Shown: positions 6,629 through 13,616 of the stretch, piece after piece | Layout: every line of letters starts with the position of its first letter | Position numbering within the stretch: position 1 is the stretch's first letter | NCBI GenBank assembly: GCA_964608405.1 | Contig: CAZSNC010000018.1 | Location: 1 to 14,066, forward strand | DNA from: GWB1-38-13 sp964608405 | GTDB taxonomy: Bacteria > Patescibacteriota > Microgenomatia > UBA8517 | Length of the DNA: 14,066 nucleotides | Reading direction: 5' to 3' | The notes under the pieces: model-generated | What the model saw: the letters and a program-made list of their open reading frames with translations, nothing else | What the model was told of the DNA's origin: nothing | Databases searched by the model: none | Program-made: the position numbers and the translations under genes

Positions 6629-7717
6629 TCAAAGCCCAGGCAATCTAATTATTCTAATTCCGATCACGTCAAGAAGGTAGACAGAAAAGATAATCATCAA
6701 AAGTCCGGCAATTGCTGCTCCAAGCAGTTCTTTTCCCGCCTTTGCTTTTTGAGGATCACCTGCCGAAGTCATAATTACAAATGCGGCAATAATTATCAGG
6801 ATAAATGCAACCCCTCCAGCAACACCTATTGCCCAGGGTAAAACAAAAGTAAGAAGGTTTGTAGGATTGGTTATCGGAATACATCCAATTGCAGTGTTTA
6901 TGCCCACTTGACCATTTCTTGTGCACCTGGGACTTAGAGCGCTTTTGTTTATCCAACCACTGCCTCGGGCTGTACAACATGCATGTAAGTTTGTACAACC
7001 GGTGTTCATTGGGGGTGTGAAACCGTCAAAATACATATCTGCGGGACATCTCATGAAATGACATTCTCCCGGTAATCCGGAAAGAGCCCCTGTACATTGT
7101 GTGGGAGGACTGTAACAAATTCCCAGTGTTTGATCACAAGAGTCAGAGCAACACTCATCGTTACTTAAACAACTTTCACCACCATTTTTACACGGTGCTA
7201 CATTTAAGTCGACATAAGTACACGAAGCAGAAAGTGTATTCTCATTACAATTGTCATCTATATATGAAGGATCAAAAATACAAGACCGATTACAATATTG
7301 TGTAGAACACGATGGCCACATCCAATTTACGAAAGCCATTGATATATTAATGCTATCCCCATTTTGGTAATAATTGCCTGAATTAGGTATAACTATCCGG
7401 TAGGTCATGCCAACCTGTCCTGCTGGAAAGTCGTCTCCATCGTCTGCGTAAGCGACTATAACCGGGTTGGTAAGAGACCCTCCTGATTGTGGGTGATTGT
7501 AGTAATATCCTAAATATCTTGACATAGGATCGGACGCCAAGAAAATATCGTTAAGCATCAGATGAAAATCGAAACTGATCTCGTTTGAAGTACAGCTTGT
7601 TGCAGTTAGAGTCGCCGAAACTTCCTCAACTTGTGCGTGTGCGGATTTTGGAAATAAGAATGAAATAAAAGAAAATATCAGAAGTGTTCGGACCAACAAA
7701 TTTACCTTTATCTTCAT
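6629..7717 (-). CDS. Secreted ectodomain protein with knottin-like Cys motif and C-terminal pilin-type hairpin
   Basis: A 362-residue protein from the ATG at 7717. I reject the ATG at 7741 because the intervening 24 nt contain an extended -10 (TGCTAAGAT) and add charged residues before a good signal peptide (MKIKVNLLVRTLLIFSF to SAHAQ). The ectodomain is beta-rich, then carries CKNGGESCLSNDECCSDSC (residues 176-194), a spacing like small disulfide-knot or Dickkopf-type folds. The last 90 or so residues, from INTAIGCIPI onward, hold two helices flanking TSAGDPQKAKAGKELL and end RIIRLPGL, nearly the same as in the 5372-6544 protein. It terminates at TGA, and because the family C-terminus is PGL, TGA is a true stop. 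This is the first gene of the minus-strand cluster. Confidence 0.87.
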   Translation of the reverse strand: MKIKVNLLVRTLLIFSFISFLFPKSAHAQVEEVSATLTATSCTSNEISFDFHLMLNDIFLASDPMSRYLGYYYNHPQSGGSLTNPVIVAYADDGDDFPAGQVGMTYRIVIPNSGNYYQNGDSINISMAFVNWMWPSCSTQYCNRSCIFDPSYIDDNCNENTLSASCTYVDLNVAPCKNGGESCLSNDECCSDSCDQTLGICYSPPTQCTGALSGLPGECHFMRCPADMYFDGFTPPMNTGCTNLHACCTARGSGWINKSALSPRCTRNGQVGINTAIGCIPITNPTNLLTFVLPWAIGVAGGVAFILIIIAAFVIMTSAGDPQKAKAGKELLGAAIAGLLMIIFSVYLLDVIGIRIIRLPGL

Positions 7718-7722
7718 ATCTA

Positions 7723-7731
7723 ATCTTAGCA
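7723..7731 (-). promoter_or_regulatory. Extended -10 promoter of the first surface-protein gene
   Basis: TGCTAAGAT on the minus strand matches TGnTATAAT with two mismatches and ends 5 nt before the ATG at 7717, the spacing expected for a leaderless mRNA. A -35 is not clear (TTGGGA at 7744-7749 gives a short spacer). It lies in the divergent region shared with the SpoIID-type gene. Confidence 0.5.
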
Positions 7732-7782
7732 TATAGGACATATTCCCAATTAAAGCAAAATATTTAATGCGACGGCATCAGA

Positions 7783-7788
7783 TATAAT
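7783..7788 (+). promoter_or_regulatory. Putative -10 box of the SpoIID-type gene
   Basis: A perfect TATAAT lies 52 nt upstream of the ATG at 7841. The -35 region is not recognisable. The resulting leader of about 45 nt would contain two small inverted repeats. Confidence 0.5.
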
Positions 7789-7804
7789 GTATCATGTGAG
7801 GTAA

Positions 7805-7838
7805 GGCTTCAAGCCAGATTGTACAGTTTTTACTGTAC
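7805..7838 (+). repeat. Two hairpin-forming repeats in the leader of the SpoIID-type gene
   Basis: GGCTT-C-AAGCC (7805-7815) is followed by GTACAGT-TTTT-ACTGTAC (7821-7838), a perfect 7-bp stem with a 4-nt loop that ends 2 nt before the start codon. The second hairpin would occlude translation initiation if formed in RNA, and as DNA it could be a repressor operator. No T-run follows, so it is not a terminator. Confidence 0.5.
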
Positions 7839-7840
7839 TT

Positions 7841-9577
7841 ATGGAGTATATGGGAGATAAATATCTACAAAAAAAACATAAGAAATGGATGCCAATCGTT
7901 CTTGCTGTTTTTGCATGTTTAATCTTTCATTTTGTTTCGACAAATGTGTATTCCGAGCCCGACTGCAACAATCCCGCAATTGGTGATATTGATTATTGTC
8001 TTGATAAAATTCAAAAAGAAATCGATGCTTTAAAACCGGCACACGAATACAACAAAAAAGAACTTGCTGACTTAAGAACTCAAATTAACAGTCTTACATT
8101 ACGAATTAATGCACTCTCCAAACAACTCACAAAGACGGAAGAGGATATTAAAAGCCGTGAGGAAGACCTGGCATATGCTCAGGAAATATTTGAAGAAAAA
8201 ACAAGATATCATTATAAATACATCCGCTTTTACGATTCTTTTCAAGCATTTCTGGCTGCTCCATCCGCATCCAAAGCATTCCAGGAAATTAATATCAGAC
8301 AAAGAATTGCAGGAGAAGACATCAAGACAATGGAGAAGTACGGACAGGATCTGACTAAATTGAAAAGCGACAAAGAAAATCTTCAGAAAAACAAATTGGG
8401 TCTATCTTCTGCGAAAGAAACCGTTTCAAAAAGAGCGGAGTTTTTGCAAGGGGAAGTCAGTAAGACCGAAAACTATTTGTCGAGTCTTTCCTCAAAACAA
8501 CAAGCGCTTGTTGCACAAAAGGAAGGGGGTTTTTCAACATCGGTTGGTGACACTCCGGCTACACTCGAACCCTGTTCCGGTCCACCGGGAAGTGCAAACT
8601 TTTGCAACCCCGGCTTTAGTCCTGCTTATGCCGCTTTTTCCTTTGGAGCTCCCCACAGGACAGGGATGAGCCAATACGGAGCTTACGGAAGAAGCAAGTC
8701 CGGACAAAATGCTGAAACAATATTGGCAGCTTATTACCAGGGAGCAACACTTGAAAAAAACTATTCGGAACCATCAACTATTAGTGTCAGCGGTTATGGA
8801 AACATCTCTTTTGAAGATAATTATCTTCTTGGTATTTATGAAGTACCGGAAAATTGGGGAGACAACGGAGGTTATGAGGCACTGAAAGCTCAGGCTGTTG
8901 CGGCAAGATCATATGCACTCTCCTATACCAATAACGGCGCCGGAACAATTTGTACCTCCGAGGCGTGTCAGGTGTATAAATCACAACTGAAAAGCGGAAA
9001 ATGGGCCCAGGCGGTTAGAGATACGAGAGGATGGGTTTTAGTCAAAGACGGAAAGCCTGCAAAAGCCTATTTTGCATCAACGTCGGGAGGTTACACTATT
9101 TCGCAATGGGGGTGGGCTGGCATAAAAGACGCAAAAGATGGGGATTGGCCAAACCAGGCATACGAAAAGATCTCTGCATCTCCCTGGTTTTACAAAGGTT
9201 GGTATAAAAGCCGAAGTGGAGCAACTTGTGGAAAAAGTAATCCTTGGCTGACAAGCGAACAATTGGCCGATATTGTCAATGCATGGAGCGTTGTTTACAA
9301 AGGAGGAGGAGATGTTTCAAGAATAACCCCGATCGATACTTCCTGTTGGGGAGGAAGTCCCTACTCGATATCGGAACTTAAAAATATCGGTGGGTACACA
9401 AGTGTTGATTCGGTCTCGGTTGTATATTCGAATTCAGGTTTTACTCAAACCGTAATATTAGGAACAAACAAAGGATCACTTTCGATATCCGGGGAAGAAT
9501 TTAAGAAAGCCTTCAATTTAAGAGCGCCCGGATATATCGGTATAAAAAGTTCTCTTTTCAACATCGAAAAGCTCTAA
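7841..9577 (+). CDS. Membrane-anchored coiled-coil SpoIID-family peptidoglycan lytic transglycosylase
   Basis: A 578-residue protein. An N-terminal anchor or uncleaved signal (16-34) is followed by a long coiled coil (about 45-225) with EnvC/CwlO-like composition. The C-terminal SpoIID/LytB domain (about 260-575) shows GMSQYGAYG (275-283), YLLGIYEVPENWG (328-340) with the likely catalytic Glu334, EALKAQAVAARSYAL (346-360), CQVYKS (376-381) and STSGGYT (413-419). SpoIID-type enzymes cleave glycan strands of peptidoglycan lacking stem peptides. In a bacterium with no sign of sporulation, the role is probably cell separation or opening the wall for envelope structures. The coiled coil may be a regulatory arm, as in FtsEX-controlled hydrolases (inference). 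It is divergent from the pilin-like cluster and precedes two membrane-protein genes. The start could instead be the in-frame ATG at 7850; both give the same anchor. Confidence 0.9.
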   Translation: MEYMGDKYLQKKHKKWMPIVLAVFACLIFHFVSTNVYSEPDCNNPAIGDIDYCLDKIQKEIDALKPAHEYNKKELADLRTQINSLTLRINALSKQLTKTEEDIKSREEDLAYAQEIFEEKTRYHYKYIRFYDSFQAFLAAPSASKAFQEINIRQRIAGEDIKTMEKYGQDLTKLKSDKENLQKNKLGLSSAKETVSKRAEFLQGEVSKTENYLSSLSSKQQALVAQKEGGFSTSVGDTPATLEPCSGPPGSANFCNPGFSPAYAAFSFGAPHRTGMSQYGAYGRSKSGQNAETILAAYYQGATLEKNYSEPSTISVSGYGNISFEDNYLLGIYEVPENWGDNGGYEALKAQAVAARSYALSYTNNGAGTICTSEACQVYKSQLKSGKWAQAVRDTRGWVLVKDGKPAKAYFASTSGGYTISQWGWAGIKDAKDGDWPNQAYEKISASPWFYKGWYKSRSGATCGKSNPWLTSEQLADIVNAWSVVYKGGGDVSRITPIDTSCWGGSPYSISELKNIGGYTSVDSVSVVYSNSGFTQTVILGTNKGSLSISGEEFKKAFNLRAPGYIGIKSSLFNIEKL

Positions 9578-9601
9578 GTTAACACAACGACCGAAAGTTG
9601 G

Positions 9602-9610
9602 TGCTATAAT
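9602..9610 (+). promoter_or_regulatory. Extended -10 promoter before the PH-domain gene
   Basis: TGCTATAAT is a perfect extended -10 (TGnTATAAT), 20 nt before the ATG at 9631. A -35 is not needed with such an element and none fits well. TTAGCATA (9620-9627) lies between it and the start codon, around or just after the expected transcription start. Confidence 0.65.
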
Positions 9611-9630
9611 CCAATTAAATTAGCATATTT

Positions 9631-10344
9631 ATGCCTGATTTATTTATTTCACAAAAAAATAACGGATCCCCTAATGACCACACACAAAAACACGATGGTA
9701 ATGTGTTGGGCAAGCGAGATCAGACAGAAAAAGACATCGCGAATAAATTTGACAACCACGAAATTTCTACCGACAATGCAAGAAACCACAACCCGATGAG
9801 TGCCTTCAATTACTATCCGAGGCGCGTCAATTTCAGAAATAAAGATCCGGAAGAAAAAGTAATACTACTCCTTCGGAGGCACCCAATCACAAATTTAGGT
9901 TGGATATCGCTTACTTTTATTTTGGTGATCTTACCCCCATTTATCAGTGCTATGCCTTTTCTTGACAGCGTTCCTTTTAAATACGTCTTTTTGATGACGG
10001 CAATTTGGTACCTGTTAACTTTTGTTTACGCCTTTGAGTCATTTTTGGATTGGTATTTCTCGGTGAATATTATTACCGATGAGAGAATTTTTGATTTTGA
10101 TTTTTACAACCTGACTTACAGAAAAGTCACGGATGTTAATATCGATAAAATTCAAGATGTAACAGTATCAATAGCTGGTGGAATAGGAACGATTTTTAAT
10201 TTCGGGAATGTTTTAATCCAAACGGCGGCAGAAATTACCGAAATAGATTTTGACTATATTCCCCAGCCGGACAAGGTAGCGAAAATTTTGCGGGAGTTGC
10301 GTCTTGAGGAAGAGGTTGAGCAAATGGAAGGGAGGGTCAGATAA
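9631..10344 (+). CDS. Bacterial PH-domain (YdbS-like) membrane protein
   Basis: A 237-residue protein. The first 70 residues are hydrophilic, Asn/Asp-rich and probably disordered. Two membrane helices (about 88-107 and 117-137) lead directly into a bacterial pleckstrin-homology domain (about 143-222), recognised by ITDERIFDFDFYNLTYRKVTDVNIDKIQDV, written here only as its start ITDERIFDFDF and core NIDKIQDVTVS, then GGIGTIFNFGNVLIQTA. The order TM-TM-PH is typical of YdbS-type proteins, whose biochemical role is poorly known (membrane-associated, sometimes linked to stress or export). It ends at TAA directly abutting the ATG of the next gene, so the two are co-translated. Its own promoter lies in the 53-nt gap after the SpoIID-type gene. 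Confidence 0.85.
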   Translation: MPDLFISQKNNGSPNDHTQKHDGNVLGKRDQTEKDIANKFDNHEISTDNARNHNPMSAFNYYPRRVNFRNKDPEEKVILLLRRHPITNLGWISLTFILVILPPFISAMPFLDSVPFKYVFLMTAIWYLLTFVYAFESFLDWYFSVNIITDERIFDFDFYNLTYRKVTDVNIDKIQDVTVSIAGGIGTIFNFGNVLIQTAAEITEIDFDYIPQPDKVAKILRELRLEEEVEQMEGRVR

Positions 10345-10563
10345 ATGTTAAATATTAGTATTCTTTCAACAACTTTTGTTGTTATTAAAATTGCTGCGAT
10401 TTTTGGACTTTTGGTCTATAGTGTCCTTGCCTTTGTAATAATCAGACAGGTGAACTTAATGGCAGATACACTTGAAATCGAACTTGAAGGTTTTATTAAG
10501 GCCGCGGCAATAATTCATTTTATTTGTGCAATACTGACCCTTCTGTATGCAATTTTTATGTAA
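10345..10563 (+). CDS. Small two-helix membrane protein, function unknown
   Basis: A 72-residue protein with two hydrophobic helices (about 9-33 and 50-71) joined by an acidic segment, NLMADTLEIELEG. The ATG directly follows the TAA of the PH-domain gene, and GGAGGG (10331-10336) ends 8 nt upstream, a good ribosome-binding site. The tight coupling suggests a membrane partner of the PH-domain protein. I do not recognise the family. It lacks the GGDPxK loop of the pilin-like proteins and should not be grouped with them. Confidence 0.75.
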   Translation: MLNISILSTTFVVIKIAAIFGLLVYSVLAFVIIRQVNLMADTLEIELEGFIKAAAIIHFICAILTLLYAIFM

Positions 10564-10575
10564 TTATTTAGGTAA

Positions 10576-10605
10576 TTGACTCCCCCCTATTGCCTTTCTG
10601 ATATA
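10576..10605 (+). promoter_or_regulatory. Weak candidate promoter before the 10658-12511 gene
   Basis: TTGACT (10576-10581), an 18-nt spacer and GATATA (10600-10605) lie in the 94-nt gap after the small membrane-protein gene. TGATATATA overlapping the -10 also resembles an extended form. The match is only moderate. Confidence 0.3.
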
Positions 10606-10657
10606 TACTTTCTGTAAATAGCTCTTTTTCATAGCGTTGAAAAATAATCTTAGTGTT

Positions 10658-12511
10658 ATGGCTTTGCATACCAATACCATCAAAATTTCAGGAGTACCGG
10701 GTGAGTTTGGCTGGTCGCAATCCTTCGAATATCCACTTGATGAAATGAATCCTTCCCGAACGTCTTTGTTGGCCATTGTTTTTTCAACAATTAACAAAAA
10801 TTCGGAAATTAACGATGCGGCATTGGGTCGCGAACTGTTAAACGAATTTCGTCAGGAATATTTTTTAGATGCGGGAAAAAATCCGGAAAATTCTCTCAAG
10901 GATGCAGTAAAGAAAATATTTAACGATTTTTTCCAAAGACTTGATGGATTGGAAATAGCCGCGGCATGTTTAACGGATACAAACCTTTTTACAGCAAGTA
11001 TAAACGGGGGTAAGGTTTCCCTTTACAGGGATAATTTCTTAGTGAAAATATTAGACAGTAATACTCCTCAATTAGTATCAGCATCGGGATATCCGAAAGA
11101 AAACGACGTTTTGGTTCTTGCCACCTCCGACTTTTTTAGAAATATTACTTTTTCGGAAATTAAAGATATCTTTCCTCGCGGAACGGATGCGGTAAAAGAT
11201 TATTTTTCAATGAAACTTCACGATCATTCCACAGCGTCGGTTGCCTTGGTCGAATTTTCCAAAGTGCCATTTACAAAAAATTCCGGTAGCGTCAATCCTT
11301 CAGTTGGGGCAGAAGAAGGTAAAATGCCACATATAAAAATTGGTAATTTTTTCCGAAATGCCTTTAAACTTCCCAGAAACATCCACCTTCACTTACCGCA
11401 AAGAAAAATATATATTCACCGAGAGCCTTTAATAGAACCGGAAGTTAAGAGCAAAAAAACAATGTATTTAGGAATATTTTTAACACTGCTTCTTGGGATA
11501 AGTGTTGTTTTCGGAATTTATAAAAACCGCAAAGATGCATATGTCAGCTCTTATGCCGATACGCTTGCAGAGGCAAAATCTAATATCGATACGGCGGTAA
11601 ATTTGAAAAATGTTGACATATCCAAATCCCGGGAGTCATTTATTAAGGGAAAAGAAGCGCTTTCTAAATTAATTGAAGACGAGATTAAGGACCCAAAAAT
11701 TGAAGAGCTGAAAAAGATTGTCTCCGGAAATGAAAGTGAAATCTTGGGTGAAAGAAAGGCCGACTCGCAAATGTGGCTTGATTTAACCCTGATTTTGGAC
11801 GGATTTAATTCACAAAAGGTATCAATATCGGACGGAAATATCTATGTTTTTGATGCCGCAAAAGAAAGGGCAGTACAGATTAATCTTACATCCAAAAAAT
11901 CCGAAACAATCAAAATTTCGGATGTGATTGAGGATGTAAAAGACTTTGCTACACGAACTGACAAAATATATTTTCTAACCGGTGGGGGAATTTACGAAAA
12001 TGACACCAAGGCAAAAGTTGTTGATAAAGATTGGGAAGAGGCGACAGACATTTCTTTATTTTCTTCTAACATCTACATTATCGACCAAGAAGGGGGACAA
12101 ATATTAAAATCAAGCGGAACGGAGGGAGGATTTTCCCAAGCCAAGAAGTGGACAACTTCGGACAGGGAAGACTTTACATCGCTTAAGTCGTTTGTTGTAG
12201 ACGGCTTCGCATGGGTTTTGGCAAATGGGGGGGTTAAAAAATACAGTTACGGAAACAATATCAAATTTGAAATTAAAGGATATCCATACACCATTCCGAC
12301 ATACGACATTTTATTCACAAGTGAAGATTGCGAAAATCTATATCTTCTCTCAAATGAGAAGAAAATAATTTCTGTTTATAGTAAAGAAGGGGATTACAAA
12401 TATAACTTAAATTCGGATTCATTTTCTGAAATTATAGATTTTGTTGTATCGGAAAGCTCCCAAAAAATAATTCTTTTAACAGGTGAAAAATTGAACGAGG
12501 TGAGACTATAG
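10658..12511 (+). CDS. Single-span membrane protein: degenerate PP2C-like cytoplasmic region, outer propeller-like region
   Basis: A 617-residue protein from the ATG at 10658; a TTG at 10637 would add seven residues, but neither start has a ribosome-binding site. Residues about 1-200 show a PP2C/SpoIIE-like pattern: AACLTDTNLFTASINGGKVSLYR resembles the strand pair before the phosphatase 'GDSR' region, and NDVLVLATSDFF resembles 'D-x-LLLATDG'. The metal-binding DGMGG and the Asp-Gly of the last motif are absent, so catalysis is doubtful. One helix (about 269-287) is followed by a helical segment with many Lys/Glu (290-360). The rest (about 375-617) consists of repeated beta-rich segments such as GNIYVFDAAKERAVQI and NIYIIDQEGGQIL, typical of a beta-propeller. 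It could sense an outer ligand and signal inward. The PP2C assignment is tentative; the topology is well supported. Confidence 0.75.
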   Translation: MALHTNTIKISGVPGEFGWSQSFEYPLDEMNPSRTSLLAIVFSTINKNSEINDAALGRELLNEFRQEYFLDAGKNPENSLKDAVKKIFNDFFQRLDGLEIAAACLTDTNLFTASINGGKVSLYRDNFLVKILDSNTPQLVSASGYPKENDVLVLATSDFFRNITFSEIKDIFPRGTDAVKDYFSMKLHDHSTASVALVEFSKVPFTKNSGSVNPSVGAEEGKMPHIKIGNFFRNAFKLPRNIHLHLPQRKIYIHREPLIEPEVKSKKTMYLGIFLTLLLGISVVFGIYKNRKDAYVSSYADTLAEAKSNIDTAVNLKNVDISKSRESFIKGKEALSKLIEDEIKDPKIEELKKIVSGNESEILGERKADSQMWLDLTLILDGFNSQKVSISDGNIYVFDAAKERAVQINLTSKKSETIKISDVIEDVKDFATRTDKIYFLTGGGIYENDTKAKVVDKDWEEATDISLFSSNIYIIDQEGGQILKSSGTEGGFSQAKKWTTSDREDFTSLKSFVVDGFAWVLANGGVKKYSYGNNIKFEIKGYPYTIPTYDILFTSEDCENLYLLSNEKKIISVYSKEGDYKYNLNSDSFSEIIDFVVSESSQKIILLTGEKLNEVRL

Positions 12512-12515
12512 AACC

Positions 12516-12752
12516 TCAATTGTTTTTAACTTTCTCCGGAGATGCTCTTCTTGCCGCTTCATCTAAACGTAACTGCTTTTCGGCCAAGTGTTTCATATCT
12601 TCAAGAGATTCAGGAGATTCGCCATTCTGTGCAGCAATTGCGTAAGATATTCGCAAGCACTTTACGGCTTTTTCTCCTGCCGCTTCGCCCCCTCCTTTAT
12701 TCCTCTCGAATCTAACTTCAACTCTTGAAATATACCTTTCGATGGCTTTCAT
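12516..12752 (-). CDS. Small hypothetical protein downstream of tmRNA
   Basis: A 78-residue hydrophilic, probably helical protein (starts MKAIERYISRVEVRFERN, Glu/Lys/Arg-rich, no membrane helix, one Cys). I do not recognise it. I use the ATG at 12752 instead of a TTG 6 nt upstream; neither has a ribosome-binding site. It begins 19 nt after the mature tmRNA 3' end on the same strand, so it could be read through from smpB-ssrA. Its stop lies 4 nt from that of the convergent plus-strand gene. The reading frame has coherent amphipathic composition, but its reality is not certain. Confidence 0.5.
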   Translation of the reverse strand: MKAIERYISRVEVRFERNKGGGEAAGEKAVKCLRISYAIAAQNGESPESLEDMKHLAEKQLRLDEAARRASPEKVKNN

Positions 12753-12771
12753 ATTCAAGTAAAAGAAAGTG

Positions 12772-13135
12772 TGGAGATGGAGGGAGTTGAACCCTCGTCC
12801 GAACTACAAAAATATAATCGTCTACAAGCTTATCCAATATTTTTTGATTCCTTTAGACCTTACTTACTGGAAAGATGGTTTAAAGTAAGTCTGTAATTTT
12901 TTTGATTAATGATCTACAGCCAAAGATTATTAATCTATCTCTATTGGTTTATGCCGTTTCCATCCGATAGAGAAGCGGAAATGGAACGACACCAGTTATC
13001 AGGCGTATGCCACCTGGTATGATGCTGGACGCTCAAATAAATTGGCGTTTATATGTTTTGCCGATTTTTTACAAGTTACCGACAAACTTGGCTTGCAGAT
13101 TATAAAAGTGCAATCCGTCGAAACCGGTCATCCCC
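12772..13135 (-). ncRNA. ssrA: Transfer-messenger RNA (tmRNA), one-piece
   Basis: tmRNA rescues ribosomes stalled on broken mRNAs, charging alanine and then serving as a short message for a degradation tag. The minus-strand 5' end GGGGATGACCGGTTTCGACG (from 13135) is the classic tmRNA start. The 3' end holds a T-arm with GAGGG-TTCAACT-CCCTC (T-loop consensus) and CATCTCC, which pairs with GGGGATG through one G.T pair to form the acceptor stem. The discriminator A is at 12772; the next bases are not CCA, so the tail is added after transcription. The length is 364 nt in normal order, so it is not the permuted two-piece form. The tag frame is described separately. It lies 7 nt after the smpB stop codon. 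Confidence 0.95.
12996..13061 (-). other. tmRNA tag-peptide reading frame
   Basis: Starting at a GCA resume codon (13061-13059), the frame reads AKHINANLFERPASYQVAYA and stops at TGA (12999-13001) followed directly by TAA. At 20 residues it is longer than the E. coli tag (10 encoded residues) and ends in VAYA, not the common LAA. The frame and double stop are clear; the exact resume codon is inferred from its position and the Ala codon. Confidence 0.65.
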
Positions 13136-13142
13136 AGTCAAA

Positions 13143-13568
13143 TTAATTTTTAAAGTTTATTTCAAGTTCTCTTTCGATATCTTTTTTCTTGATACCAGCT
13201 CTTTTTTCGAACTTCTTTTTAGCCTTAGCAAGTGCCAGTTCAACTTTGTACAACCGGTGCTTATTATACATCTTTACAGGCACCAATATCAAACCTTGGG
13301 ACTTGGTTTTGGAGGTTAATGCAATAATTTCGTTCCTGTGTAAAAGAAGCTTTCTTGAACGGGTTGCATCAAAATCCTTTTTACCCTCAATAGGGATGTT
13401 AAAATTAATAAGATACACCTCACCGTTTACGATTTTTGCGTATGAATTTGTAAGGTTTCCACCCCGAAGACGGAGTGTTTTTGCCTCGGATCCAGACAAA
13501 GAAATCCCGGCCTCAATTTTATCAAGAAGCTGATAGTTAAAATGCGCCTTTTTGTTAATTATTTGCAT
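13143..13568 (-). CDS. smpB: SsrA-binding protein SmpB
   Basis: SmpB binds the tRNA-like part of tmRNA and places it in the ribosomal A site during trans-translation. The 141-residue product shows the family pattern: NKKAHFNYQLLDKIEAGISL (5-24), LSGSEAKTLRLR (24-35), NSYAKIVNGEVYL (41-53), RSRKLLLHRNEI (70-81), LVPVKMY (95-101) and a basic C-terminal tail (ALAKAKKKFEKRAGIKKKDI). The tail is slightly short compared with typical proteins of about 155 residues. I start it at the ATG at 13568; a GTG at 13586 would lie inside a hairpin and add six residues that the family lacks. It is followed after 7 nt by its RNA partner, so both probably come from one transcript that must be processed. Confidence 0.95.
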   Translation of the reverse strand: MQIINKKAHFNYQLLDKIEAGISLSGSEAKTLRLRGGNLTNSYAKIVNGEVYLINFNIPIEGKKDFDATRSRKLLLHRNEIIALTSKTKSQGLILVPVKMYNKHRLYKVELALAKAKKKFEKRAGIKKKDIERELEINFKN

Positions 13569-13578
13569 GTTCTTATTT

Positions 13579-13594
13579 GCAGACACCTGTCTGC
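13579..13594. repeat. Perfect inverted repeat GCAGAC-ACCT-GTCTGC in the smpB leader
   Basis: A 6-bp stem with a 4-nt loop lies 10 nt upstream of the smpB ATG at 13568 and downstream of its probable -10 box. It could fold in the mRNA leader or bind a regulator. There is no T-run, so it is not a terminator. Confidence 0.5.
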
Positions 13595-13601
13595 CTTAGT
13601 G

Positions 13602-13610
13602 TATATTGTA
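13602..13610. promoter_or_regulatory. Overlapping divergent -10 boxes of comF and smpB
   Basis: On the plus strand TATATT (13602-13607) ends 9 nt before the comF-type ATG at 13617. On the minus strand TACAAT (13605-13610) ends 36 nt before the smpB ATG at 13568. The two boxes share bases, so polymerase could occupy only one at a time. The -35 regions are not clear in either direction. Confidence 0.4.
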
Positions 13611-13616
13611 TCTTAA

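Noticed and set aside
6629..6631. TGA recoded as glycine
   Set aside because: The TGA follows the family's conserved C-terminal PGL, at the point where the paralog ends in TAA, and the tmRNA tag also ends at TGA followed by TAA. The standard bacterial code fits.
7718..7741. Upstream start (ATG at 7741) for the 6629-7717 gene
   Set aside because: It overlaps the likely -10 box and adds charged residues before the signal peptide.
13053..13319. Plus-strand open frame of 88 codons
   Set aside because: It spans the 5' part of the tmRNA and the end of smpB on the opposite strand, both far better supported.
13569..13586. GTG start for smpB at 13586
   Set aside because: The codon lies in a perfect hairpin and the added residues have no match in the SmpB family. 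The ATG at 13568 gives the usual N-terminus.
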